64,000 nucleotides of DNA from CAYMDP01 sp964389375 (lineage in GTDB: Bacteria; Bdellovibrionota; Bdellovibrionia; Bdellovibrionales; UBA1609): assembly GCA_964389375.1 (NCBI GenBank), contig CAYMDP010000011.1:6880-70879 (forward strand). Reading direction: 5' to 3'. This document shows, one piece after another, positions 52,731 through 62,604 of this stretch; the stretch's first letter is position 1, and every line of letters begins with the position of its first letter. The notes under the pieces were generated by a model. It was not told the DNA's origin. It saw only the letters and a list, made by a program, of their open reading frames with translations, and made no database searches. The position numbers and the translations under genes are program-made.

Positions 52731-53387
52731 CTAGCTAAAAAACTTCCGAGTCGCGCCCTCAAATAATTCTTTGGCATCCGCTTCAATGATTTGTCCGTGT
52801 GCCATAAGGATACGTTCAAAATTCCATTCAAGAATTTTTTCTAGGGATTTTCTAAATGCCACTTTGTCTTTGATCTGCATTGTAAAGAAGCCGCTAACAT
52901 TAAATTTCTTGTAGGTCCCAAAGAGACGAAGAAGAAGTCCAGAAGCAAAACCTCGGGGGTCTTGTAAGTTAAAGCAAAGGTCGATCAGAATTAAACTTTT
53001 ACTCGCTTCGTGAAAAAAAGCGATCTCGTTCACTTTTGGCATACCTTCGATGATTTGCATTTTTAAAAAATCACCGAAGGGCCAATTTGCCGGATGAACT
53101 ACGTGGTCCCAAGATATATCTGACCGCTTTGTTTGTAGGCCTTCTGTGCACCAAAGACGAGCGGTCTTAAAATTTCGTTTAGCCGCGGAAATATAGAGAT
53201 GGTGTAACATCGAGGGCGCAATAATATCTGAGACACCTCCCTGCTGGATGATCCTTTGCACTTCGGCCTCTTTAAACTTGATCGGAGAGATTAAAACAGA
53301 AGCAAGATCGGACCGAATCAAACTTGATCGAATGGGAAGCACAAGTCCTGGCAGATGAATTTCTGATTCAAAAGTTTCTAAACTCAT
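52731..53387 (-). CDS. DUF4336 family protein
   Basis: 218 residues from ATG 53387 (MSLETFESEIHLPGLVLPI), with GAGGAAACC upstream. It matches DUF4336: LPIRSSLIRSDLASVLISPI, then IIAPSMLHHLYISAAKRNF, where a metallo-beta-lactamase-like fold without a complete metal site is usual for the family. The function is unknown. It is in one operon with the AtoE-type transporter, 10 nt upstream. Confidence 0.78.
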   Translation of the reverse strand: MSLETFESEIHLPGLVLPIRSSLIRSDLASVLISPIKFKEAEVQRIIQQGGVSDIIAPSMLHHLYISAAKRNFKTARLWCTEGLQTKRSDISWDHVVHPANWPFGDFLKMQIIEGMPKVNEIAFFHEASKSLILIDLCFNLQDPRGFASGLLLRLFGTYKKFNVSGFFTMQIKDKVAFRKSLEKILEWNFERILMAHGQIIEADAKELFEGATRKFFS

Positions 53388-53471
53388 AATAGGTTTCCTC
53401 AGCTCCACGCTGTCATCAGATTGAGGGCTCAATCATAGGGTGAAAATGCTGGGATGAGAAGGTTGAATTTT

Positions 53472-53858
53472 TTAAGGGGCGCCTTGAAGGATCCACTGTT
53501 CTAAAAGAGAAATCAGTTCGGGATCAAGGGGTGCATCGGGGGGCATCTCGCCATCTTGAATAATCGTATATAAAAAGCTCGCGCCGGGGTCACCGGGTTT
53601 GATGTAAGACATGACTTCTGGGCGAAAATTCATATCTAAGAAGTCAGATCGCCCTCCTGCGCGATGGCAGGAGATGCAGTGGGGTACCAGTATATTGTTA
53701 AACACAAAGTCATAGTCTAATCGCTGATCTTGGTCTTCATTCTCTTCCGGCTTTGAAGAGTTGGCTTTCTCCGGAACCAGGTCATGTTGGTTTAGATCAC
53801 ACCCAGAAGATGAAATCAGACCGAACAGAATAAGAAATAAAGATAGGACCCGCATCAT
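53472..53858 (-). CDS. cytochrome-type lipoprotein
   Basis: 128 residues. The lipoprotein signal ends in SSGC (C20). A CISCH haem motif follows in VPHCISCHRAGGRSDF, then PEVMSYIKPGDPGASFLYTI and DGEMPPDAPLDPELISLLEQ, the c-type/planctomycete cytochrome pattern. It is a single-haem, outer-membrane-anchored cytochrome, likely to accept or donate electrons. It is 13 nt after the Tat-type protein gene. Confidence 0.78.
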   Translation of the reverse strand: MMRVLSLFLILFGLISSSGCDLNQHDLVPEKANSSKPEENEDQDQRLDYDFVFNNILVPHCISCHRAGGRSDFLDMNFRPEVMSYIKPGDPGASFLYTIIQDGEMPPDAPLDPELISLLEQWILQGAP

Positions 53859-53871
53859 TTGCCCCTAAGCT

Positions 53872-54231
53872 CTATTCCACGAAAACTTGCACGGCGTGAG
53901 AGTGCCCAGCATCCGTAGAGGATGTTAAAGAAATTTGTCCGCTCAATAAAAGTTCTAAGGATTGGGCCGAATCCAAGACAACCTGATGGGGGTGTCGGCT
54001 ATCGCCTTGAATATTTATAGAAACCGGCCCCTCTTTGTGAGTTTTTTGAAGAATCTGAACAAGTTCGCTTAAGGACAGAATGAGAGCATGGCCATGGTTA
54101 TTCGAAATCTCACTGCGAACCTTTAGCTCGCCAGATTCTAGTGCTTGCGCGTGGAGTGTTTTTAGCGGAGCCATCGATAGAAGGCCCAGCGAAAGGAAGC
54201 TTGTGGTTTTAAGGGCTTCTCGTCGATTCAT
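53872..54231 (-). CDS. small exported protein with Tat-like signal
   Basis: 119 residues from ATG 54231, with AAGGAG 6 nt upstream. The N-terminus MNRREALKTTSFLSLGLL looks like a twin-arginine signal, ending near LHAQA. The mature part has scattered His (NNHGHALIL, DSRHPHQVVL, DAGHSHAVQVF), which may bind copper or haem. No family recognised. It heads an operon with the cytochrome-type lipoprotein and is divergent from the LysR gene. Confidence 0.6.
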   Translation of the reverse strand: MNRREALKTTSFLSLGLLSMAPLKTLHAQALESGELKVRSEISNNHGHALILSLSELVQILQKTHKEGPVSINIQGDSRHPHQVVLDSAQSLELLLSGQISLTSSTDAGHSHAVQVFVE

Positions 54232-54335
54232 CTTATTCTCCTTTGTTGAGTACAGCGGGGAACTATTCCCTGTAGACATATTGCTTTGGAGGGTTTAAGA
54301 ACACAATAAGTTAAATAGAAACAGGTGTTGCCAAA

Positions 54336-55253
54336 ATGGAAACAAATTTCAAGTTGAGTGAAGATATTCGCCTTAAGGATGTTCAAATCTTCCTAGAGCT
54401 GGTGAAGACAAAATCCGTTCGGGATTTGGCTCGTAGGTTTGGGGTAGCTCCAGGTCAGATTTCGAAGACAATCAAGGGTTTAGAGCTAAAATTGGGGATT
54501 CAACTTTTTGAGCGATCCACCTACGGAGTGGAGGTCAGCCCAGAGGCCTTGGGCATAGTTCCGATGCTCGAAAATATCCATCAACAGTACTTAAAACTTG
54601 AGGGTGAGTTAAGACCTCAAAAGCGTGAGGACTTTTTAAGCTTTGCAGCAAGTTCCTTTATTTCGACCCATCTTCTTCCCAAGGTTTTAGCGGACTTTCA
54701 GAAAGATGAGGTAGATAGTCGTTTCCGTTTGATCGACCTTCCTCCTGGTCAGTTCATTCCCGTGGCCTTGAGGGGAGGATTTCAGCTTTGTGTTCATATG
54801 GGAGATCTGGACTGGCCTAAAACTTGGACTTCGATTGAAGTGGGAAGTGTAAACTGGAATCTCTATTGCAGGGCAGATCATCCGATAGGAAAACGTCCTA
54901 GTCTGGCTCACGTTTTAGAACAAGCCTTTGTCTATCCCGTTTATTGGTCAAATGAAGGCATCCGTTTTGGAGATGATAACTGTCCACTTCCCATTCGAAA
55001 ACGCAAGATGGGGCATGAGACAGCGACCGCAACTGCCGCGGTTGAGATTGTTCGCTGCACAGACAACCTGGGTTTTCTTCCAAGCCTCGTTTGCAGACCC
55101 TACTTGGAATCCGGGGGTTTGAGAAAGATTAAGGTGAAAGAATGGCGGAGCGTGACTCAAAAACTGTATCTGACGGTAAAAAATGATTTCATCAAGCAAA
55201 ATACTTTTATTCACCTGAAGAATTTATTGTCTGACGAGTTAAAAGATCTTTAA
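54336..55253 (+). CDS. LysR family transcriptional regulator
   Basis: 305 residues. N-terminal winged HTH: DVQIFLELVKTKSVRDLARR, then FGVAPGQISKTIKGLELKLG and FERSTYGVEVSPEA. A periplasmic-binding-protein-like effector domain follows. LysR proteins often control a divergent gene; here the divergent neighbour is the small Tat-type protein with its cytochrome. The effector is unknown. No T-N11-A box was pinned down. Confidence 0.9.
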   Translation: METNFKLSEDIRLKDVQIFLELVKTKSVRDLARRFGVAPGQISKTIKGLELKLGIQLFERSTYGVEVSPEALGIVPMLENIHQQYLKLEGELRPQKREDFLSFAASSFISTHLLPKVLADFQKDEVDSRFRLIDLPPGQFIPVALRGGFQLCVHMGDLDWPKTWTSIEVGSVNWNLYCRADHPIGKRPSLAHVLEQAFVYPVYWSNEGIRFGDDNCPLPIRKRKMGHETATATAAVEIVRCTDNLGFLPSLVCRPYLESGGLRKIKVKEWRSVTQKLYLTVKNDFIKQNTFIHLKNLLSDELKDL

Positions 55254-56029
55254 GAGATGAGTTTCTTTCGTATTTGGGTGTAAGAAAGCATGCACAGGAT
55301 CAAGCCCTGAAAAACGAGTATTCCCCCGCTGATTAAAAAGGCTTCGGGGATTCCCTTTTCCCAAAAAATGGCCTGAGCCAGGCGAACTCCGTGGATCAAG
55401 GGGAAAAACTCAGCAATTAATCGAACTGATGTCGCCATTTGATCTATCGGGAAAAAGATTCCTGATAAAAAATAAAGTGGAGCGATAATGAAAGAATATA
55501 CAGTTTGAAATTGGTTTATGTTTCTGACCCAGGCCGTCGCCAAAAGTCCCATCGCCCCACAGGGGACGGCGACTAGAAATCCTACGATTGCAATCAAGGG
55601 TAGAAGCGCAGGGTTTGTCATCATCCCAAAAAGTGCCAGTACGATGCCCACTCCAAGGGCCATAATTCCGCCCTTAAGACCCACCCAAAACATTTCTCCT
55701 ATAACGACTTCACGAACTCCGATCGGAGTTGTCAGCATGGCTTTAAATACATTTTCGTAGCTCATGCGAACATAAAATCCGTAACTACTTTCAAAAAACG
55801 AAGTAAATAAGGCCGTGGCCACGGTCAGTCCCGGTGCAAGAAATTGCATATAAGTCATGCCCTGAACATCGGTCAGATAGCTTCCCAAACCAAGACCTAA
55901 AGAAACCATGATCAAGGCAGGATCTGCGACTGTCGGAGAAATATTTGCGATTAAGTCCTTTTTGTAGACGGTCCAATTTCTTAAGGTGATATGAAAACAT
56001 AATCGAATGGACTCAAGCATCAGCGGCAA
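55250..56029 (-). CDS. ABC-2 type permease (NodJ family)
   Basis: 259 residues with about six membrane helices. The NodJ-type signature includes NWTVYKKDLIANISPTVADP and LGLGLGSYLTDVQGMTYMQF, with SGIFFPIDQM later on. It pairs with the upstream ATPase, whose 3' end it overlaps by 17 nt. Such systems export oligosaccharides or drugs; the cargo is unknown. Convergent with the LysR gene by 4 nt. Confidence 0.87.
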   Translation of the reverse strand: MPLMLESIRLCFHITLRNWTVYKKDLIANISPTVADPALIMVSLGLGLGSYLTDVQGMTYMQFLAPGLTVATALFTSFFESSYGFYVRMSYENVFKAMLTTPIGVREVVIGEMFWVGLKGGIMALGVGIVLALFGMMTNPALLPLIAIVGFLVAVPCGAMGLLATAWVRNINQFQTVYSFIIAPLYFLSGIFFPIDQMATSVRLIAEFFPLIHGVRLAQAIFWEKGIPEAFLISGGILVFQGLILCMLSYTQIRKKLIS

Positions 56030-56924
56030 GCTCCTGTCCGGTCAGTTTTAAAAAAACGTCTTCAAGATTGGCTGGACGTATCTGAAGGGGAGTCATTCTG
56101 TTTTCAGAAACAAAATCAGTTAAGTTTTGTAAAGAACCGGTACGAATATAAGCTGCCGATGAATCTTTATGAAAGGCAAGTTCTGGCCGCCGAGCCACAA
56201 GGGGACTTAAGTGGGTCTCTTGCTCTGGGCTAAAGATCCCAACGTAGCCCGGAGTATGTTGTTGAATCATTTGGGACGGGCTTCCCTCGGCCACAATTCG
56301 ACCTTGATTCATGATCACCAAGCGCCCGCAAAGAACCTCGGCCTCATGCATGTAATGGGTGGTCAGCACAATCGTTGTTCCTGATTGGTGGAGCTCTTTA
56401 ACTTTGTTCCACAAAAGATGCCGAACGGCAGGATCAAGTCCTGTGGTCGGTTCGTCAAGAATAAGCAATTCGGGCTGCCCTAAAAGAGCGCGCACAAAAA
56501 CCAGTCTTCTTTTCATCCCGCCCGAAAGCATTTGGATTCGGGCATCTCGTTTGTGAGACAAATTCATATAATCTAAAAGCTCTTCGACGCGTTTTTTTCG
56601 AAGATTTCGAGGGACACCGATAAAGCCGCAGTAAAGCATCATATTTTCAAGGACGGTCAGGCTGTCATCGAGGGCGTTTTCTTGGGTTACGACTCCAAGT
56701 CGCTTTTTAATTTCCCGGTCCTGAAGATTTGGATCAAAGCCAAAGACCTGAAGGTCTCCCGCGCTTCTTTTGACCGTTCCGTAGATCATTCCGATTAGAG
56801 TGGATTTGCCCGCGCCATTGGGGCCCAGAAGACCAAAACATTCACCGCGGCGAACCTGCAGATCTAGGCCTGCGACGGCCTTAAAATCACCAAAGGATTT
56901 TTCGATATGCTTTGCTTGAATCAA
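56013..56924 (-). CDS. ABC transporter ATPase (NodI family)
   Basis: 303 residues. Walker A LLGPNGAGKSTLIGMIYG, Q-loop VVTQENALDDSLTVLENMML, signature LSGGMKRRL, Walker B LLILDEPTTGLDP and switch His TTHYMHEA are complete. The C-terminal domain is typical of NodI/DrrA-like exporters. Partner of the NodJ-type permease. First gene of the pair. Confidence 0.9.
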   Translation of the reverse strand: MIQAKHIEKSFGDFKAVAGLDLQVRRGECFGLLGPNGAGKSTLIGMIYGTVKRSAGDLQVFGFDPNLQDREIKKRLGVVTQENALDDSLTVLENMMLYCGFIGVPRNLRKKRVEELLDYMNLSHKRDARIQMLSGGMKRRLVFVRALLGQPELLILDEPTTGLDPAVRHLLWNKVKELHQSGTTIVLTTHYMHEAEVLCGRLVIMNQGRIVAEGSPSQMIQQHTPGYVGIFSPEQETHLSPLVARRPELAFHKDSSAAYIRTGSLQNLTDFVSENRMTPLQIRPANLEDVFLKLTGQELAADA

Positions 56925-56976
56925 AGAGGGTCCTTTACTTAGAGCTAGACGAATGTTGACTTATTTATTGACGGAA

Positions 56977-57222
56977 TCAAGTCAAAACTAGAAGCGCCAA
57001 ATAGGGAGAAAGAAAAAAAGTCAGGTTTAAGATCTTAACAAGGGCCATCATTGCGTAATGGACTTGGTCAAAGGACTCTTTGCGTAAATCTTTAAACCAT
57101 CTTCCATGGAACTTAAAGACAAAATCTTTAGCGAACACAATCATTAAGAACCACCACATCAAAAAGGCTGAGTTAAAAATAAAACACCAAAGTAGAAAGG
57201 CTTTTAAGCTTTCAAGATCCAT
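56977..57222 (-). CDS. DUF6868-like small membrane protein
   Basis: 81 residues with two or three hydrophobic helices. LKAFLLWCFIFNSAFLMWWF, then FKFHGRWFKDLRKESFDQVH and HYAMMALVKILNLTF, match the DUF6868 pattern of small membrane proteins. No known function. Divergent from the mrp operon. Confidence 0.75.
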   Translation of the reverse strand: MDLESLKAFLLWCFIFNSAFLMWWFLMIVFAKDFVFKFHGRWFKDLRKESFDQVHYAMMALVKILNLTFFLSPYLALLVLT

Positions 57223-57420
57223 TATACCCCCACAGCATCTATTAAACTTAGGTAAGTCTATACGCGGGTTTAGATTCCGGCAAGCGGGTGAAGTTTTATC
57301 CGATTCCTCAAAAAGAAAGACTTATCGAACAAAGCGCTAAGAGACCCTTTTGCCTTGCCCGGTAAGCAGTAGGGCGGTAGGTTTGCCTTTTTAAGCCTTC
57401 AGTTTTTGGATAATACAGCT

Positions 57421-60228
57421 ATGGCTTTGGCACTCATTGTCCTATTTCCTTTTCTTGGCTCGCTTCTTCCGGCGGTCTTAATCCGTGGGGGGCGCAATCT
57501 TTGTTCATTGTCCGCGGCCGCGGTTTCTTTTTTGGCCCTAGTTCTTTTGGGAAGTTTTGTTCCCGGAGTTTTGAATGGGCAAGTTTACCAATACAGTGTG
57601 GAGTGGCTTCCAAGTCTGGGGTTAAATGTTCACTTCTTCTTAGATGGTTTGGGCCTTCTTTTTGCGTCTTTGATTTTGGGCATCGGTCTTTTAATCATTA
57701 TATATGCGCGGTTTTATCTTTCTAAAGATGAACCCATGGGACGATTCTATTCTTACCTACTCCTGTTTCAGGGCGCCATGCTGGGGATTGTTCTTTCGAA
57801 TAATATTCTTTTGCTTCTTGTTTTTTGGGAACTCACCAGCCTTTCTTCATTTTTGCTGATTGGATTTTGGAGCCATTTACCCGAGGGCCGACAAGGGGCT
57901 CGAATGGCACTGACAGTCACGGGTGCAGGCGGTCTTTCGATGATCGCGGGAATGATGATTTTAGGTCATATCGTGGGCTCTTATGAAATCACGGCGATTC
58001 TTCAATCCGGTGAGGCCATTAAGTCCTCTCCCTATTACCTGCACGCCCTAATTCTTATTCTTGCGGGCTGTTTCGCAAAGAGCGCTCAGTTTCCATTCCA
58101 TTTTTGGCTGCCCCATGCCATGGCAGCACCCACTCCGGTTTCGGCTTACCTGCATTCAGCGACCATGGTGAAGGCGGGAATCTTTCTCATCGCAAGACTT
58201 TGGCCAGTTCTTTCTGGAACAGAGGCTTGGTTTTATCTTGTGACCACAACCGGCCTTGTAACGATGTTGATCGGGGCGTGGATTGCGCTTTTTAAAGATG
58301 ATTTAAAAGCCCTACTCGCTTACTCGACAGTCAGTCACCTTGGTCTGATCACAATGCTTTTTGGACTTTCGACTCCGATGGCGGCAGTGGCCGGGGTGTT
58401 CCACATTCTCAATCATGCAATCTTTAAGGCCTCACTCTTTATGAATGCCGGGATTGTAGATCATGAAACGGGAACTCGAGATATTAAAAAACTTGGTGGT
58501 CTTTTTACTTTGATGCCGATTGCAGGGACTCTAGCTTTTATCGCCGCGGCTTCCATGGCAGGATTTCCTCTCTTTAACGGATTCCTTTCTAAGGAAATGA
58601 TGCTCGACGAGGTCGGCCGCGCAGTTTGGGCCGGGCAAACATGGCTTCTTCCGGGCTTTGCAACTTTAGCCGCTCTTTTGTCCGTCGCTTATTCTTTAAG
58701 ATATATGTTTCATGTTTATCTGGGGCCGGTGAAAGCCAGCCTTCCCAAGAAGGCCCACGATGCCCCCTTTGGGCTTTGGTTTTCTCCAGCTTTTCTTGCG
58801 GCCTTGGTCCTTCTGATTGGTTTGTTTCCAGAAACCTTTGCTGGAAGCCTTTTGCGTCTGACCTCTTCGGCAGTCCTTCAGTCTACAGTTCCCAGTTTTC
58901 ACCTTTCGATTTGGCACGGATGGACCTTCGCCCTTCTTTTAAGTGCGGCTGCTGTGATGGGTGGAATTCTGGTTTTCTCGAGGTATTCTTACTTAAGGCG
59001 TTTTTCAGATCGTCTTCCACAGCTTCGAGCTAAAGATATTTTTGAGGCCTTCATCAGACAACTCGTATCGGGAAGCCAGTTTTTTATTCTAAAATTTCAT
59101 AATGGATCTCTGCAAAGGTATATCGCGGTTTTGGTTGCAACGGCCCTGGGTATCGGAAGCATTGGTTTTTTCAGAGCTTCTTATCAAGTTGGTTTAAGAC
59201 AAACACTGGAGGCTCCAATTGGAGCGATTGTCATCTGGGGGCTTTTGATGTCTGCCAGTCTACTTGCAGTCCTATTGCACCGAAATCGATACGTGTCGCT
59301 GATTGCAGTCGGTATTGTGGGGCTGATTGTTTCTATTTCTTTCGTTGTGTTTTCTGCCCCGGATTTGGCAATAACTCAAATCTCTGTCGAAGTGGTCACT
59401 CTAATTCTAATTCTTTTGGCTTTGTCATACCTGCCCAAAGAAAGTCCCAAAGAGAGTTCGGGATTTAGAAAATTTAGAGACGTCCTTTTGGCCCTGGGTT
59501 CGGGCTTAGGAATAGCGGGTATTTCTTGGGCGGTGATGACCAGAAATTTCAACTCCTTGTCGAGTTATTACCTCGCAGAATCCAAGCCTCAGGGTGGCGG
59601 ATCAAATGTAGTCAACGTGATCCTGGTGGATTTTCGTGGGTTTGATACTTTCTTCGAGATTATGGTTTTGGGGCTGGCGGCCTTAAGTATCTATGCAATG
59701 TTGGATGTCGCCTTAAAAGGACCAGTTGCAAAAAAGCTGGCCTCTTGGCGTCCGGATCATCCGATCTCTGGAAATGCTCATCCTATTTTAATGCTGGTTT
59801 CGACCCGAGTCATGTTGCCTTTGGTGCTTTTAGTTGGAGTTTATATTTTTATGCGTGGACACAACTCTCCCGGTGGAGGCTTTGTTGCCGGTCTTGTTTT
59901 TTCAATCGCATTGTTGATGCAGTACATGGCCAGTGGCTTTAGTTGGGCGGCTCAGCGACTTAAAGTGGACTATCATGGCTTGATCGGATTGGGTGTTTTT
60001 TTTGCTGCGGCGACGGGATTAGGGGCGATTCTTTTTAACACTCCTTTTTTGACCAGTACATTTGGGCATTTCAATATTCCGCTGGTTGGCGAGGTTGAGT
60101 TGGCCTCGGCAATTCCTTTTGACCTGGGTGTTTTCTTTACGGTCGTTGGGGCAGTGATGTTGATCTTGGCAAGTTTGGCCCGGATTGGTCGTCAGGCCGA
60201 GCAATCCTTGAAGAGACGGGAGAACTAG
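57421..60228 (+). CDS. mrpA: Mrp antiporter subunit A fused to subunit B
   Basis: 935 residues from ATG 57421; TTG 57406 is the alternative. The first ~500 residues are a NuoL/ND5-like antiporter domain (FWELTSLSSFLLIGFWSHLP, FHFWLPHAMAAPTPVSAYLH, AYSTVSHLGLITMLFGLST, LFNGFLSKEMMLDEVGRA). The C-terminal part from about 785 is the MrpB domain (HPILMLVSTRVMLPLVLLVG, HNSPGGGFVAGLVFSIALLM). No separate mrpB is present. Mrp complexes exchange Na+ for H+ and keep the cytoplasm's pH and sodium in range. First gene of six, all on the same strand. Confidence 0.93.
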   Translation: MALALIVLFPFLGSLLPAVLIRGGRNLCSLSAAAVSFLALVLLGSFVPGVLNGQVYQYSVEWLPSLGLNVHFFLDGLGLLFASLILGIGLLIIIYARFYLSKDEPMGRFYSYLLLFQGAMLGIVLSNNILLLLVFWELTSLSSFLLIGFWSHLPEGRQGARMALTVTGAGGLSMIAGMMILGHIVGSYEITAILQSGEAIKSSPYYLHALILILAGCFAKSAQFPFHFWLPHAMAAPTPVSAYLHSATMVKAGIFLIARLWPVLSGTEAWFYLVTTTGLVTMLIGAWIALFKDDLKALLAYSTVSHLGLITMLFGLSTPMAAVAGVFHILNHAIFKASLFMNAGIVDHETGTRDIKKLGGLFTLMPIAGTLAFIAAASMAGFPLFNGFLSKEMMLDEVGRAVWAGQTWLLPGFATLAALLSVAYSLRYMFHVYLGPVKASLPKKAHDAPFGLWFSPAFLAALVLLIGLFPETFAGSLLRLTSSAVLQSTVPSFHLSIWHGWTFALLLSAAAVMGGILVFSRYSYLRRFSDRLPQLRAKDIFEAFIRQLVSGSQFFILKFHNGSLQRYIAVLVATALGIGSIGFFRASYQVGLRQTLEAPIGAIVIWGLLMSASLLAVLLHRNRYVSLIAVGIVGLIVSISFVVFSAPDLAITQISVEVVTLILILLALSYLPKESPKESSGFRKFRDVLLALGSGLGIAGISWAVMTRNFNSLSSYYLAESKPQGGGSNVVNVILVDFRGFDTFFEIMVLGLAALSIYAMLDVALKGPVAKKLASWRPDHPISGNAHPILMLVSTRVMLPLVLLVGVYIFMRGHNSPGGGFVAGLVFSIALLMQYMASGFSWAAQRLKVDYHGLIGLGVFFAAATGLGAILFNTPFLTSTFGHFNIPLVGEVELASAIPFDLGVFFTVVGAVMLILASLARIGRQAEQSLKRREN

Positions 60229-60229
60229 T

Positions 60230-60577
60230 TTGGAGCTTTTAGTTTCTAGCGCAATTGGATTTATGATGTCCTGCGGAGTCTATTTGATTCTAAGGGCCAG
60301 AACTTTTCCGGTCGTTGTGGGACTTACCTTTATCACCTACGCGGTTAATCTTTTTTTGGTTGCAATGGGAAGACTCGAAGTTGGAAAACCTCCGCTGATC
60401 GCAGAAGGTGTTCAAATGTATACGGACCCTTTGCCTCAAGCTCTGGTTTTGACGGCCATTGTAATTTCTTTTGGAATGACCGCGGTCATCGTCGTGATGT
60501 CACTTAGTGCATACCTCGAAACCGATAGCGACCATGTCGATCTAGTTTCGGAGTCAGCGGGAGATGAACACAGATGA
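60230..60577 (+). CDS. mrpC: Mrp antiporter subunit C
   Basis: 115 residues, NuoK-like, three helices: SSAIGFMMSCGVYLILRART, LTFITYAVNLFLVAMGR, then DPLPQALVLTAIVISFGMTA. TTG 60230 follows GGGAG (60218-60222) by 7 nt, right after the mrpA stop. Overlaps mrpD by 4 nt. Confidence 0.92.
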   Translation: MELLVSSAIGFMMSCGVYLILRARTFPVVVGLTFITYAVNLFLVAMGRLEVGKPPLIAEGVQMYTDPLPQALVLTAIVISFGMTAVIVVMSLSAYLETDSDHVDLVSESAGDEHR

Positions 60578-62097
60578 ACCACTGGATCATGTTGCCGATT
60601 TTAATTCCCGTTGTCTTTTCAATGCTGATTTTAACTTTAGTTCGGCATGATATTTTTTTGACTCGAGTTTTTTCTATGAGCGCGACGGTCTTGACCTTTG
60701 CAACGGGACTCTTTTTATTAAGTCTAAGCTGGGGAGGAGAAATCACCTCCTACCATGTCGGAAATTGGGCCGCTCCCTTCGGGATTAACCTGGTGTTGGA
60801 TCGTCTATCGGCAATGATGCTGGTATTGACTTCAACTTTAAGTTTTTTCGTTCTGCTTTACTCACTAGGCTCGTGGGATCGACGAGGACCACACTTCCAT
60901 ACCCTTTTTCAGTTGCAAGTGATGGGAATTAACGGCGCCTTTTTGACGGGGGATTTATTTAACCTTTTTGTATTTTTTGAAGTGTTGCTGATCGCTTCCT
61001 ACGGATTGATGGTTCACGGTGGTGGTCCATCTCGAATGCGGGCGGGAATTCAGTACGTTGCGATTAATCTTATCGGATCAGCCTTATTTTTAATCGGCGT
61101 AGGATTGATTTATAGTGTGACGGGAACTTTGAATATGGCGGACCTCTCTTTAAAGGTTGCGGCGACTCCCTCGGGAGATCAGGCCATTTTGCAAACCGGT
61201 GCGATTCTTCTGCTCCTAGTTTTCGCAATCAAGGCCGCTTTAGTTCCAATTCATACTTGGCTTCCTGGAACCTATAGCGAGGCTCCGGGACCCGTTGCCG
61301 CCTTGTTTGCGATTATGACAAAGGTTGGAGTCTATTCTACGGTTCGGGTGTATTTTCTGATTTTTGGTTCCACAGCCGGAGCGGCAGCGGGCCTTGCGGA
61401 CCAGTGGCTTTTAGGAGCTGCCGTTTTGACTTTAATTGTCGGAGCCCTAGGGGTCTTGGCGGCAAAAAGTTTAGGGGTCTTAGTCAGTTTTGCCGTCATT
61501 GGATCTATCGGAACCTTGGTCATTCCAATTTCAATGGCGCATCCTGAAGCTTTGTCCGCAGCACTTTTTTATTTAATTCACTCCACTTTCGCGGCGGCGG
61601 CCTTGTTTTTAATTGTCGACCGTTTGATTCAGTCTCGTGGAACTCTTCGAGATCGCCTTAAACCGAGTCCAGAATTTTTTGCTAAAGGAACTCTCGCGGC
61701 CTTATTTTTTGTTGCGGCGATTGCCATGACCGGTATGCCTCCTCTTTCTGGCTTTTTGGGAAAGCTTATGGTTTTAAAGAGCAGCCTTCATGTTCACTGG
61801 GGTGGCTGGGTTTGGGCCCTCATATTAGTGACGTCGCTTTTCACCTTGATCGGATTCTCAAAAGCAGGAAGCCTTTTATTTTGGAAACCTTCTTCTGAAA
61901 CAGGCTCTAGCAATGCTAAAATTGAATCGAATCACTCTGCCGGCTTGGTGGCCATCGCAGGTCTTCTTCTGGTCCTTATTCTACAATCTGTATTTGCAGG
62001 CCCCGTCCACACTTTTAGTTCTAATATTTCGGCTCAAATTTTTAGTCCACACTTATACATCGAAGCGGTTTTAAGTGAAAAGGAGGGCCAGAAGTAG
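60574..62097 (+). CDS. mrpD: Mrp antiporter subunit D
   Basis: 507 residues, a NuoM/N-like membrane subunit with about 14 helices: DLFNLFVFFEVLLIASYGLM, KAALVPIHTWLPGTYSEAPG, AAIAMTGMPPLSGFLGKLMV. The ATG sits within the end of mrpC (4-nt overlap), with GGGAG upstream. With A it is one of the two large ion-translocating subunits. Confidence 0.93.
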   Translation: MNHWIMLPILIPVVFSMLILTLVRHDIFLTRVFSMSATVLTFATGLFLLSLSWGGEITSYHVGNWAAPFGINLVLDRLSAMMLVLTSTLSFFVLLYSLGSWDRRGPHFHTLFQLQVMGINGAFLTGDLFNLFVFFEVLLIASYGLMVHGGGPSRMRAGIQYVAINLIGSALFLIGVGLIYSVTGTLNMADLSLKVAATPSGDQAILQTGAILLLLVFAIKAALVPIHTWLPGTYSEAPGPVAALFAIMTKVGVYSTVRVYFLIFGSTAGAAAGLADQWLLGAAVLTLIVGALGVLAAKSLGVLVSFAVIGSIGTLVIPISMAHPEALSAALFYLIHSTFAAAALFLIVDRLIQSRGTLRDRLKPSPEFFAKGTLAALFFVAAIAMTGMPPLSGFLGKLMVLKSSLHVHWGGWVWALILVTSLFTLIGFSKAGSLLFWKPSSETGSSNAKIESNHSAGLVAIAGLLLVLILQSVFAGPVHTFSSNISAQIFSPHLYIEAVLSEKEGQK

Positions 62098-62604
62098 ATG
62101 AAAAAAAGAGACTTTATTAAAAGCTTCCTGCCTCACCCGATGCTTATGCTGACACTTGTTCTAATGTGGTTGCTTCTTCAAAACAGCTTTTCTGTTGGTG
62201 GCTTGGTCATGGGCCTTATTCTCGGGATTTCTATTCCACTGTTGACCAAAAATTTTTGGCCCCAGCGTCCGGCGATAAAGTCATATTCAAAAGCAGTCGC
62301 CTACTTTTTTATTGTAGCCTGGGATATTTTGATTGCGAATATAGCGGTCGCTAAACTTATTATTTTTGTTCCAGTAAAGAGCCTTAGAAGTTGCTGGGTG
62401 GTCATACCTTTGGAGCTGGAATCGGCTGAGGCAAAAACTGTTCTGGCGGGAACAATCACCTTAACTCCCGGAACAGTGAGTGCGGATTTCTCGGCGGATG
62501 GAAGAAGTCTTTTGGTCCATTGTCTTGATGTTCCTGATATCAAAATGGCGGTTGAAGAAATGAAGGGGCGCTATGAGGCTCGTTTGAAGGAGATTTTCTC
62601 ATGA
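62098..62604 (+). CDS. mrpE: Mrp antiporter subunit E
   Basis: 168 residues with N-terminal helices (HPMLMLTLVLMWLLLQNSFS) and a cytosolic part including ITLTPGTVSADFSADGRSLL, the MrpE signature. ATG 62098 directly follows the mrpD stop. Overlaps mrpF by 4 nt. Confidence 0.9.
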   Translation: MKKRDFIKSFLPHPMLMLTLVLMWLLLQNSFSVGGLVMGLILGISIPLLTKNFWPQRPAIKSYSKAVAYFFIVAWDILIANIAVAKLIIFVPVKSLRSCWVVIPLELESAEAKTVLAGTITLTPGTVSADFSADGRSLLVHCLDVPDIKMAVEEMKGRYEARLKEIFS

